Shown: positions 35,319 to 43,780 of the stretch, in pieces
How positions within the stretch are numbered: the stretch's first letter is position 1
How the letters are laid out: every line of letters begins with the position of its first letter
Source of the DNA: Salinimicrobium nanhaiense
Lineage (GTDB): Bacteria > Bacteroidota > Bacteroidia > Flavobacteriales > Flavobacteriaceae
Assembly: GCA_012038135.1 (NCBI GenBank)
Contig: JAAVJQ010000007.1
Location: 62,001 to 126,000 of the forward strand
Reading direction: 5' to 3'
Length of the DNA stretch: 64,000 nucleotides
Made by a program: the position numbers and the translations under genes
The notes under the pieces: generated by a model
The model's database searches: none
What the model saw: only the letters and a program-made list of their open reading frames with translations
Told to the model about the DNA's origin: nothing

Positions 35319-36365
35319 TCATTCTTCATTGTCCAGGTAATGAACTTCAGGTAATTCTCTTAAAGTTTCCGCGGCTTGTTCGGCAGTGATATCACGTTGA
35401 GGTCCGGCAAAGAGTTCGTACCCTACCATGAATTTTTTCACAGTTTTGGAACGCAGGAGTGGAGGATAAAATGACATATGGAAATGCCAGTGTGGATGAT
35501 CTTTTCCGTCTGTAGGTTGCTGGTGGATTCCTGAGGAGTAGGGGAAAGAGGTCTGGAAAAGATTGTCGTATTTAATGGTAAGCAGCTTCAGGATCTCTGC
35601 GTATGCTTTTTCTTCTTCAGCTGTTAGCTGGCCAATGTGCTGCATTTGGCGTTTAGGAATGATCATGGTTTCGTATGGCCAAATTGCCCAATAGGGGACA
35701 AGCGCAACGAAATGTTCATTCTCCTGCACCAGGCGTTCCTTTAACTCCAGTTCCTGATTTAAATAATCTCCAAGTAAACTGCTCTTGTTCTTTTGCCAGT
35801 ATTCAAGCTGGTGAGCAGATTTCTTTTCCACTTCTACCGGAACCGAAAGCTGAGACCATATCTGCCCATGCGGGTGCGGATTGCTGCAGCCCATCATGTC
35901 ACCTTTATTTTCAAAGATCTGCACATAATTGATCCCTTCTCTGCTCCCCAGATCATGAAGTTCTTCTTTCCACTTTTGGATCACTTTTACGATGTCTCCT
36001 GTTTGCATAACCGGCAGGGTAAGGGAGTGATCTGGAGAAAAACACACCACCCGGCATATTCCGGTTTCAGCTTTCGCAGTGAGAAGTCCATTAGTGAATT
36101 CTTCCTGCGGACCTTCAGGTAAAAGCGCCGAAAAGTCATTTTGAAAGGTGTAAGGCTCTTTGTAATGGGGGTTTTTATCCCCACTTGCCCGGGTATTTCC
36201 GGGGCAAAGAAAACAGTCGGCATCATAAGACGGTCTTTCTTCTCCGGCTACTTTTTCCAGACTTCCCTGCCACGGCCTTTTGGTGCGGTGAGGAGAAACG
36301 AGGATCCATTCCCCGGTCAAAATATTGTATCTCCTGTGTGGATGCGTGTTGAATTCCTGAGACAT
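35319..36365 (-). CDS. galT: Galactose-1-phosphate uridylyltransferase
   Basis: 348 residues from the ATG at 36365; a TTG two codons upstream is less likely. Leloir pathway: transfers UMP from UDP-glucose to galactose-1-phosphate. The active-site triad is His164-Pro165-His166 in NPHPHGQIW, the same numbering as the Escherichia coli enzyme, with His166 the uridylylated nucleophile. Zinc ligands Cys51 and Cys54 (CFLC) are present. It lies 2 bases downstream of the galK stop, so it is co-transcribed. Confidence 0.97.
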   Translation of the reverse strand: MSQEFNTHPHRRYNILTGEWILVSPHRTKRPWQGSLEKVAGEERPSYDADCFLCPGNTRASGDKNPHYKEPYTFQNDFSALLPEGPQEEFTNGLLTAKAETGICRVVCFSPDHSLTLPVMQTGDIVKVIQKWKEELHDLGSREGINYVQIFENKGDMMGCSNPHPHGQIWSQLSVPVEVEKKSAHQLEYWQKNKSSLLGDYLNQELELKERLVQENEHFVALVPYWAIWPYETMIIPKRQMQHIGQLTAEEEKAYAEILKLLTIKYDNLFQTSFPYSSGIHQQPTDGKDHPHWHFHMSFYPPLLRSKTVKKFMVGYELFAGPQRDITAEQAAETLRELPEVHYLDNEE

Positions 36366-36367
36366 GA

Positions 36368-37528
36368 TCAATTTTTTGTGATGTAGGTTCCCTGCTGCGG
36401 AGTTACAATAATAACTTCAGGTTCAATATTGAATTTTTTGCCATATGCTTCCGTAGCCTTTTGAACAAAATCGTCAATAGCTTCCTCTTCTATAAGATTG
36501 ATGGTACAGCCTCCAAAACCACCTCCCATCATACGGGCACCCTTCACTGCTTCAAAATTCGTAGAAAATTCCACCAGGAAGTCCAGCTCTTTACAACTCA
36601 CCTCATAATTGTCACGTAAACCTTTATGCGAGGCATACATTAGCAAACCCAGATGATCCAGATCATCAGATTTTAAGGCTTCTACAGCTTTGAGAACCCT
36701 GTTGTTTTCTGAGATTATAAACCGCGCACGTTTATAAAGCACCTCAGAAAGCTCATTTTTAAATTCCTGTAAGCGTTGTAGATCCACATCGCGTAAAGAA
36801 TTTACTTCAGGATATCTTTTTTGGATATAATTGATCACTTCCTCACATTCTTTACGGCGGGTATTGTATTCGCTTGCGGCAAGGCTGTGAGAGACTTTTG
36901 TGTTTAGTAACACCAATTTATGACCTTCAAAATTTGCAGGTACATAAGTAGCTTCCAAACTGTGGCAATCCAAAAGAATAAGATGGTCTTCTCTACTTAA
37001 AACTGAGGCAAACTGGTCCATGATCCCGCATTTAGTGCCTACATAGTGATGTTCTGCATCACGCGAAAGTTCAGCGATCGTTTGCCGGGAAAGCCCCAGG
37101 TTAAATAGCTCATTAAGCCCGAAGGCAATTCCGCATTCCAGGGCGGCAGAGGAACTTATTCCCGCACCAACGGGAAGGTCACTGTCAATGATGCAATCGA
37201 AACCTTCAGGATTTTTTCCGCGTTTCTGGATCTCATTGACCACTCCAAGAATATAGTTCTCCCACATATGCTCACTGCGGGAGATCTTTTGCAGGTCAAA
37301 GGAAAAATATGTGTTATAGGTTTTGCTGTAAATGTTGCAGACAGAAGCAGAGCCGTTGGCAGAAAACTGAAGTTTTATCTTCTTATTGATCGCCGTGGGC
37401 AAAACAAAACCATCGTTATAATCTGTGTGCTCCCCAATGATATTGATCCTGCCGGGGGCATGAACGGTAAATTGAGGTTTGAAATTCCTGAAGCTCGCGG
37501 GAATATTGCTATTGTTCTGTTTTTCCAA
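36368..37528 (-). CDS. galK: Galactokinase
   Basis: 386 residues, full length. It phosphorylates alpha-galactose with ATP. GHMP kinase motifs: [20 protein letters not shown] near residue 25, [13 protein letters not shown] (ATP loop) near residue 118, and [16 protein letters not shown] near residue 340. First gene of the galK-galT operon. It is divergent from a Nudix-like regulator, with a palindromic operator just upstream of its -7 element. Confidence 0.97.
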   Translation of the reverse strand: MEKQNNSNIPASFRNFKPQFTVHAPGRINIIGEHTDYNDGFVLPTAINKKIKLQFSANGSASVCNIYSKTYNTYFSFDLQKISRSEHMWENYILGVVNEIQKRGKNPEGFDCIIDSDLPVGAGISSSAALECGIAFGLNELFNLGLSRQTIAELSRDAEHHYVGTKCGIMDQFASVLSREDHLILLDCHSLEATYVPANFEGHKLVLLNTKVSHSLAASEYNTRRKECEEVINYIQKRYPEVNSLRDVDLQRLQEFKNELSEVLYKRARFIISENNRVLKAVEALKSDDLDHLGLLMYASHKGLRDNYEVSCKELDFLVEFSTNFEAVKGARMMGGGFGGCTINLIEEEAIDDFVQKATEAYGKKFNIEPEVIIVTPQQGTYITKN

Positions 37529-37547
37529 AAGATGAAATTTTCTTACT

Positions 37548-37555
37548 CAAAGATA
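37548..37555 (-). promoter_or_regulatory. -7 element of galK-galT
   Basis: TATCTTTG on the minus strand, an exact TAnnTTTG match, 19 bases before the galK ATG. The palindrome at 37559-37575 lies between it and the -33 region. Confidence 0.65.
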
Positions 37556-37558
37556 ATA

Positions 37559-37575
37559 AATGTAAAATTTACATT
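37559..37575. promoter_or_regulatory. Palindromic operator at the galK promoter
   Basis: AATGTAAA-A-TTTACATT: perfect 8-bp arms around a single central base. It sits 3 bp upstream of the galK -7 element and about 55 bp from the start of the divergent NrtR/AraR-type regulator. Inference: the binding site of that regulator, repressing galKT and possibly itself. I did not find a second clear copy before galM, the symporter or the GH2 gene. Confidence 0.7.
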
Positions 37576-37630
37576 AATTTTTAATATCCAAAAAAAATGG
37601 TTTTTTTGTAGTTAACTAGCAATACCATCA

Positions 37631-38356
37631 ATGTACGAAGAAAATGAAAAACCTGCAGCCGTGGTCAAGGATCTTTATCAGCAAAAAGATAAGATGTATG
37701 TGGCCACAGACTGTATTATTTTTGGATTTGATTCCGGAAATCTTAAACTCCTCATCTTTAAACGCAGGGTAGCACCTCTGCAGGGGGAATGGTCTCTTAT
37801 TGGAAGTTTTCTGAAACTTGAAGAAGACGTATCTGCTGCTGCTAAAAGGGTGCTGGAGGAGATCACGGGCCTTAAGGATGTTTATATGGAAGAACTTAAG
37901 GTGTACGGAGCTGCAGACAGGGATCCCGGTTACCGTTGTATTTCTGTGGGACAGTATGCTTTAATTCGGCTAAATGACTATGACAGGGAACTGGTGAAAG
38001 AACATGGAGCCGAATGGCATGATGTGGATAAATTGCCAACCCTGGTTCTGGATCATGATCTCATGGTGCAGGATGCCCTTGAAAAACTGAAGCAGAAAGC
38101 CAGATTTAAACCCATTGGCATTGAACTACTACCCGAAAAATTTACAATTCCGCAACTACAAAGCGTGTATGAGGCTATTTTTCAGAAAGAGCTCGATGCC
38201 CGCAATTTTCGCAAAAAGGTGCTCTCCCATGATCTCCTGGTAAAGCTCGAGGAAAAGGATAAATTAGGTTCTAAACGTGGTGCCTTTCTCTATAAATTCG
38301 ATCACAGGCGATATGATCAGCTTACCAGGAACGGCTACGATTTTGGTATCTGGTAA
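37631..38356 (+). CDS. Nudix-like transcriptional regulator (NrtR/AraR type), probable galactose regulator
   Basis: 241 residues. The N-terminal Nudix fold (about 15-155) has a degenerate Nudix box: G-x5-E is present (GSFLKLE), but the catalytic REUxEE core is altered to RVLEEITGL, lacking the first Glu. That points to ligand sensing rather than hydrolysis. The C-terminal winged helix (about 165-241: FTIPQLQSVYEAIFQKELDARNFRKKVL) binds DNA. The same architecture is known for NrtR and for the Bacteroides arabinose regulator AraR. Divergent from galKT with a palindrome between, so galactose or galactose-1-phosphate sensing is inferred. Confidence 0.88.
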   Translation: MYEENEKPAAVVKDLYQQKDKMYVATDCIIFGFDSGNLKLLIFKRRVAPLQGEWSLIGSFLKLEEDVSAAAKRVLEEITGLKDVYMEELKVYGAADRDPGYRCISVGQYALIRLNDYDRELVKEHGAEWHDVDKLPTLVLDHDLMVQDALEKLKQKARFKPIGIELLPEKFTIPQLQSVYEAIFQKELDARNFRKKVLSHDLLVKLEEKDKLGSKRGAFLYKFDHRRYDQLTRNGYDFGIW

Positions 38357-38444
38357 AGCTGAATTTTTGTGATTTAAAAAATTTTCTTAGAAATAGTGCT
38401 ATTTCAAAATTTAATTGTACTTTTTACGCTTATTAAACTGCTGT

Positions 38445-40817
38445 ATGAATCAACAGTTAAAATGGTTCATTTTAACCTGTTTATCCCTTACTTTCTTTAG
38501 TTGCGAGCCCCTACATCGAGCTAAAGAAGTAAGGGCGCAGCAGATTTCCACACGAGAAGTCATCAACTTTGGAGATGGATGGCAATTTCAGCGCTTAGAA
38601 AATAGTTCGGTCACTGCCGAAAATTGGGAAGATATCTTTCTCCCCCATACTACAAAAATCGAAACTCTCGTTGTTAATGACCAGTGGCAGGGAACTGCTT
38701 TGTACCGGAAAAATTTTCCTGTCGACCTTCAAAAAAATCAAAAATGGTTCTTCCATTTTGAAGGGGTAATGCAGGAGGCGCGGGTAAGCATAAACGATAC
38801 CCTTGTGAAAGTGCATAAAGGGGGATATTTTCCTTTTACAGTAGATGCCACGCCGCATCTCATCAATAATTCTGAAAATAAGATCAAGGTGGAGGTCATT
38901 AATGTAGATGATTCCACGATTCCTCCGGGAAAACCCTTGGAAGATCTTGACTTCAATATGTACGGCGGAATCTACCGTAATGTGCAGCTCATCAAAACCA
39001 ATGAAGTTTATATTACCGATGCTGTTCATGCTGAAGAAGTAAATGGTGGCGGAATCCTTATACATTGGAATGAAGTTTCTCCGGAAAAAGCTACAGGCTT
39101 TGTGAAGGTCCATGTTCATAATAATTCTGAAGCTGAAAAAAACCTTCAGGTGCGTACTAAACTCCTTACGGAAGAAGGTTCCGAAATCAGCTTTTTGACA
39201 CCTGTAAAAAATTTAAATTCAGGGGCGGCACATCATTTTCAGCAGGAAATTTCAATAAATGATCCGCAGCTCTGGTCTCCGGCTGATCCCTATTTATATC
39301 AGTTAAAAGTAGAGGTTTTGTCAGGGGAAGAGGTGCTGGATGAAAAGGTAGTTAAAACCGGAATAAGGAAGATCGAATTGACGGGAACCGCATTTCTCCT
39401 TAATGAAGAGGAGCTGTTCATTAACGGAACCAATCGGCACCAGGAATATCCATATGTGGGATATGCAATTTCAGATGAAGCCAATTACCGCGATGCGTAT
39501 AAGATCAAGGAGGCCGGATTTAATTTTGTAAGATTGTCTCATTATCCTCATGCAACTTCTTTTTTGGAAGCCTGTGATGAACTGGGGCTTTTAGTGATGA
39601 ATGCAATTCCCGGTTGGCAGTATTATGAGGAAGGGGAATTTGTTGAAAATGCGCTTCAGGATATCAAAGATATGGCGAGACGCGACCGCAATCATCCCGG
39701 CGTGGTTTTTTGGGAAAACTCTTTGAATGAATCCGGAATGACCGATGCTTTTATCGATAAAGCTAATGAAGTTCTAAAAGCTGAATTGCCTTTTGAAGAT
39801 ATCTACAGCGCCGGCTGGATGGATCATTCTGCTTACGACCTGTTCATTCCTGCGCGGCAGCATGCAAAACCTCCGGTCTACTGGAATGGCGACAACAAAC
39901 CCGGTCGCCCGATACTTATCGCCGAATATGGTGACTGGGAATATTACGCACAAAACGCCGGATTCAATCAAAAGGCTTTTGGAGATTTGAAGGAGGAGGA
40001 ACGTACCAGTCGGCAGTTAAGAGGCGCCGGCGAAAAAAGGCTTCTACAGCAGGCTATAAATTTCCAGGAATCTGCAAACTCGAACCTCAAAGGGGCACAA
40101 ACCATTGGCATGTCCAACTGGTTGATGTTCGATTATAACCGCGGTTATGCCGATGATCTTGAAGCTTCGGGCATTGCTGATATTTTCAGAATTCCGAAGT
40201 TCAGTTACTATTTTTATAAGAGTCAGAAGCCGCCATACGTTGGCAATTTTTCTGAACCTATGGTATATATCGCAAATTACTGGCAGCCCGGTTCTACTAC
40301 AGATATTACCGTTTACAGCAATACAGAAGAAGTTGCGCTTTATCTGAATGACGAGCTTCTTCAGCAGAAAAAGCCGGAAAGAGATCAATTTTCCGATGAA
40401 CTCTGGTATCCGCCGTTCAAGTTTTCACTTCCGGAATTTGTGCCGGGAGAGCTCAAAGCTGTAGGTTTTATTGACGGCAAAGAGGTGTCAACGCATATTA
40501 TTCACACCCCGGAAGAAGCCTCGAAAATTGAACTTTCGGTAGATCTTTCAGGAAAGAAGATAGCCGAAGAGACGCCGGATGTAATTTTTGTTTACGCCAA
40601 GATCCTCGATGACAACGGCACTATTGTTCCTGCTGCTAATTTCCCTGTTACCTTCAAAATAACTTCCGGCGAAAATGCGGAATTGATAGGGGAGAATCCT
40701 GTGAAAGCCGAAGCCGGGATCGCAACAATTCTGCTACGCACCAAAAATTTTATAGCCTCTATTAGCCTAAAAGCGACGGCAAATGGCCTTGACGCCGGCA
40801 GTATTACCATAAAATAA
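38445..40817 (+). CDS. GH2 family beta-galactosidase-like lipoprotein
   Basis: 790 residues from the ATG at 38445; a longer frame begins at a TTG and lacks support. Lipoprotein signal with lipobox FFSC (Cys20). GH2 layout: N-terminal sugar-binding domain (DGWQFQRLE, then YRKNFPVD), immunoglobulin-like domain, TIM barrel with NGTNRHQEYPYVG, catalytic acid/base Glu429 in ENSLNES, nucleophile Glu494 in ILIAEYGD, then C-terminal beta domains including a Big/invasin-like end. Next to gal genes, so beta-galactoside cleavage outside the cytoplasm is likely. The following gene starts 5 bases downstream. Confidence 0.9.
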   Translation: MNQQLKWFILTCLSLTFFSCEPLHRAKEVRAQQISTREVINFGDGWQFQRLENSSVTAENWEDIFLPHTTKIETLVVNDQWQGTALYRKNFPVDLQKNQKWFFHFEGVMQEARVSINDTLVKVHKGGYFPFTVDATPHLINNSENKIKVEVINVDDSTIPPGKPLEDLDFNMYGGIYRNVQLIKTNEVYITDAVHAEEVNGGGILIHWNEVSPEKATGFVKVHVHNNSEAEKNLQVRTKLLTEEGSEISFLTPVKNLNSGAAHHFQQEISINDPQLWSPADPYLYQLKVEVLSGEEVLDEKVVKTGIRKIELTGTAFLLNEEELFINGTNRHQEYPYVGYAISDEANYRDAYKIKEAGFNFVRLSHYPHATSFLEACDELGLLVMNAIPGWQYYEEGEFVENALQDIKDMARRDRNHPGVVFWENSLNESGMTDAFIDKANEVLKAELPFEDIYSAGWMDHSAYDLFIPARQHAKPPVYWNGDNKPGRPILIAEYGDWEYYAQNAGFNQKAFGDLKEEERTSRQLRGAGEKRLLQQAINFQESANSNLKGAQTIGMSNWLMFDYNRGYADDLEASGIADIFRIPKFSYYFYKSQKPPYVGNFSEPMVYIANYWQPGSTTDITVYSNTEEVALYLNDELLQQKKPERDQFSDELWYPPFKFSLPEFVPGELKAVGFIDGKEVSTHIIHTPEEASKIELSVDLSGKKIAEETPDVIFVYAKILDDNGTIVPAANFPVTFKITSGENAELIGENPVKAEAGIATILLRTKNFIASISLKATANGLDAGSITIK

Positions 40818-40822
40818 AAAAA

Positions 40823-43423
40823 ATGATCAAATTACCGGTTTTTAAAATATTCATGATCGTTTGTGCCCTGGTGTTTGCAAACAATTCTGCATTTGCACAA
40901 GGTTCCAAAAATGACAAAAAAGGAGATGTCTATGTGGATGACAGCGGCGTGATGCGCTGGGGCCACAATAAAGAAGAGGTGAAAGGTTTCGGGGTAAATT
41001 ATTCCGTGCCCTTTGCCCATGCTTTTCGCTCCGGAAAAAAAATGGGTGTAGACCTGAAAAAGCAGATGCAGGAGGATATTTGTCATTTTTCACGCCTGGG
41101 TTTTGATCTTTATAGAATCCACATTTGGGATACCGAAATAAGTGATGCAGAAGGAAATCTTCTGAAAACTGAACAGCTTGATCATTTCGATTTTTTGATC
41201 AATGAACTGAAAGATCGCAACATCAATTTCGTTCTAACTCCAATTGCCTACTGGGGAGGAGGATGGCCTGAACCTGACACGGAGACATCCGGATTCTCTC
41301 ATAAATATGGCAAGGAAGGCAGTCTGGTCCACCCCAAAGCTATCAAAGCTCAGGAGAATTATCTGGCGCAATTCCTGGAGCATGTGAATCCGTATACCGG
41401 GATAGCCTATAAAGATGAACCCAATGTTATTGCTTTTGAAGTCAGCAACGAGCCTCACCACCGGGAAAGTGCGGAAAAGGTGCAGGAATTCATTGAGCGA
41501 ATGATCGCTTCCATGCGTTCCACCGGCACCAAAAAACCCATTTTTTACAATGTCACCCACAGCATTCATTTAGCCGAAACTTATGCGGCTGCAGGCATCG
41601 ACGGCGGAACTTTCCAGTGGTATCCCACCGGCCTGGGCTTTGGAAAAGAGCTCGAAGGCAATCTCCTGCCTAACGTGAACAATTATGACATTCCGTTTGA
41701 GGATGTTTGGGAGAAGCATGGCCTGGCAAAGCTGGTTTATGAATTCGACGCGGCCGATGTCATGAAAAGCTATATGTACCCTGCCATGGCACGAAGTTTC
41801 AGGCAGGCCGGGATCCAGATAGGCACACATTTCGCCTACGATCCCACCTTTATGGCACCATACAATACTGAATATGATACCCATTACATGAACCTCGCCT
41901 ATACGCCTTCAAAGGCATTGGCGTTGATGATAAGCGGGGAGATCTTCAGGAATTTACCGCTGAATGCCGACCTTGGGAAATATCCCGCAAATCTCACCTT
42001 CGGAAATTTCAGCATTAGCTATGAAAAGGATCTGGCGGAAATGAATGCTGCTGAAAAATTCATCTATACAAATTCAACTGAAAGTCAGCCCAAAGATCCT
42101 AAAAAACTGAAGCAGATTGCCGGCTTCGGAAGTTCTCCTGTTGTAAAATTTAACGGAAAAGGAGCATACTTCCTGGACAAGTTAGAAAATGGAACTTGGA
42201 GACTGGAAATAATGCCCGATGCCATTCATGTGCAAAATCCTTTTGGAAATAACAGCCTGGAAAAAGTGCTTACGGTGATCAATCATGCGGAATGGGAAAT
42301 GGAGCTAAACCTTCCGGATCTCGGCAGCGGATTTTCAATTCAGGGGATGAATGAGGGCAATGATCTTTCAAAAAGTGCTTCCGGGAACAGCATTACTGTA
42401 GCTCCGGGAACTTATATACTTTCCAAAAAAGGCGAAAAACGTAAGCCTTCCTACAAAGGCTGGAGCGAAAAAAATCTTACCGCATTTGTAGCCCCGGAGG
42501 CCACAGTAGATAAAACTTACCTGGTCCACGAGCCACTCAAAACTATTTTTGAAGGTACAGCACAAGAAATTTTAGCCCAAATTGTTTCCAATGAGCCGGT
42601 GGAGAAGGTGGAAGCCTGGTTCAGGAATGGAAACACCTATGAAAGGGTACAACTTCAGCAGGAGCATCCCTATAAATACACTGTACCGGTGCCGGAAAAG
42701 CTGCTTCAAAATGGCTTTTTAGAGTACCGAATTATTGTGACCACTGCCGCAGGAACAAACACTTTCCCCGGCGGAAAAGAGGGAAATCCCGGGCAATGGG
42801 ATTTTGATCCCGATGAGCCTTATTCCACTGCTATTTTAAAAACAGATGCACCGGTTTACCTCTTCAATGCTGCGGAAGATCAAGATTATGTGGTTGGGAA
42901 ATGGTTGCCAACCCTCAATCTGGTACCGACAGTAAATCCCGCCGAAGCAGAATACCGGGTGAACGTGGAAAAGCTGTTCGAAGTAGATCCCGAAAATTTG
43001 AATGCAGAGCCGGTTTATGACTATTCATTCAGATATAATTTCGACAGGAAAACAGAGGGTAGGGAAGAAGCCTTACAGAAAAAAGAAAAGCTGATCCTTA
43101 AAGGACGGGCATTGAATGATAAGGCTGTGAAGCTACAGGTGGCGCTGGTGATGGACAACGGCAGAAGTTTTGGAAAAGTGATTGAACTGGATCCTGAAAT
43201 GCAGGAGTATGAAATTGATCTTTCGGAACTGCAGCCGGTGAAAACTGTGACACTTCCGAGGCCATATCCAACATTCCTGCCGCTCTATTTTGAGCATGAC
43301 ATAAAAGAACCTTTTAAAATAGAGGATGCGGAGAGCCTACAGTTTTCCATTGGTCCCGGTCTTTTAAAAGCTGAACAACAGGAGCAGCATGGGGTGGGGA
43401 TTGTTTCGGTGAGACTGGAGTGA
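40823..43423 (+). CDS. Large secreted clan GH-A-like glycoside hydrolase of uncertain family
   Basis: 866 residues. Signal peptide to about residue 22 (ANNSAFAQ). The TIM-barrel part (about 35-390) has the clan GH-A layout: GFDLYRIHIWD, an acid/base candidate Glu210 in FEVSNEPHH and a nucleophile candidate Glu307 in LVYEFDAAD. The C-terminal half is beta-rich with no domain I can name (about 545-866). It does not fit a textbook GH5 or GH2 sequence. Paired with the GH2 gene (5-bp gap), so both probably act on one galactose-containing glycan. Confidence 0.8.
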   Translation: MIKLPVFKIFMIVCALVFANNSAFAQGSKNDKKGDVYVDDSGVMRWGHNKEEVKGFGVNYSVPFAHAFRSGKKMGVDLKKQMQEDICHFSRLGFDLYRIHIWDTEISDAEGNLLKTEQLDHFDFLINELKDRNINFVLTPIAYWGGGWPEPDTETSGFSHKYGKEGSLVHPKAIKAQENYLAQFLEHVNPYTGIAYKDEPNVIAFEVSNEPHHRESAEKVQEFIERMIASMRSTGTKKPIFYNVTHSIHLAETYAAAGIDGGTFQWYPTGLGFGKELEGNLLPNVNNYDIPFEDVWEKHGLAKLVYEFDAADVMKSYMYPAMARSFRQAGIQIGTHFAYDPTFMAPYNTEYDTHYMNLAYTPSKALALMISGEIFRNLPLNADLGKYPANLTFGNFSISYEKDLAEMNAAEKFIYTNSTESQPKDPKKLKQIAGFGSSPVVKFNGKGAYFLDKLENGTWRLEIMPDAIHVQNPFGNNSLEKVLTVINHAEWEMELNLPDLGSGFSIQGMNEGNDLSKSASGNSITVAPGTYILSKKGEKRKPSYKGWSEKNLTAFVAPEATVDKTYLVHEPLKTIFEGTAQEILAQIVSNEPVEKVEAWFRNGNTYERVQLQQEHPYKYTVPVPEKLLQNGFLEYRIIVTTAAGTNTFPGGKEGNPGQWDFDPDEPYSTAILKTDAPVYLFNAAEDQDYVVGKWLPTLNLVPTVNPAEAEYRVNVEKLFEVDPENLNAEPVYDYSFRYNFDRKTEGREEALQKKEKLILKGRALNDKAVKLQVALVMDNGRSFGKVIELDPEMQEYEIDLSELQPVKTVTLPRPYPTFLPLYFEHDIKEPFKIEDAESLQFSIGPGLLKAEQQEQHGVGIVSVRLE

Positions 43424-43427
43424 ATTT

Positions 43428-43491
43428 AGTGGTCAGTGGGCGGTGGTCAGTGGTCAGAAAATTGGCAGCGCGCAGTATTTAGTAGGCAGTA
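43428..43491. repeat. Heptad arrays just after the GH-A-like gene
   Basis: AGTGGTC, AGTGGGC, GGTGGTC, AGTGGTC (43428-43455), then GGCAGCG, CGCAGTA, TTTAGTA, GGCAGTA (43464-43491). Again a 7-bp period, beginning 5 bases after a stop codon. Confidence 0.8.
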
Positions 43492-43539
43492 TAAGGGGTT
43501 AAGCACTAATTTACAAGCACCAAAATCCAATTGTTTAGT

Positions 43540-43699
43540 CCCCTCCTGCGGAGGGGTGGCCGCAGGTCTGGGTGGCCGGGTGATAACATGCCGCTCCTCT
43601 GGAGCTGTTTCTTCCTATTTTGTTATCACTATAAATATACCGCTCCTCTGGAGCTTTAAAATATTTTGTATTTGTTTTAACTCCCTCCCTTCGGGAGGG
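43540..43699. repeat. REP-like cluster of short GC-rich hairpins
   Basis: Four hairpins with 3-nt loops in 160 bp: CCCCTCC-TGC-GGAGGGG (43540-43556), GCTCC-TCT-GGAGC twice within the exact 16-bp repeat CCGCTCCTCTGGAGCT (43591-43606 and 43640-43655), and CCCTCCC-TTC-GGGAGGG (43683-43699). It fills the gap between two convergent genes. The + strand ORF over it is not a gene. Confidence 0.8.
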
Positions 43700-43731
43700 C
43701 CGGGGATAATACTTGTTTGTTTTGGAATAAA

Positions 43732-43759
43732 AAAAGCCGATCCCATGAGACCGGCTTTT
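43732..43759. terminator. Terminator after the amylase gene
   Basis: 8-bp stem AAAAGCCG/CGGCTTTT with a 12-nt loop and a T run on the minus strand. It closes the sus operon side of the convergent pair. Confidence 0.85.
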
Positions 43760-43780
43760 CTGTTTATCATTCCTGAACAT

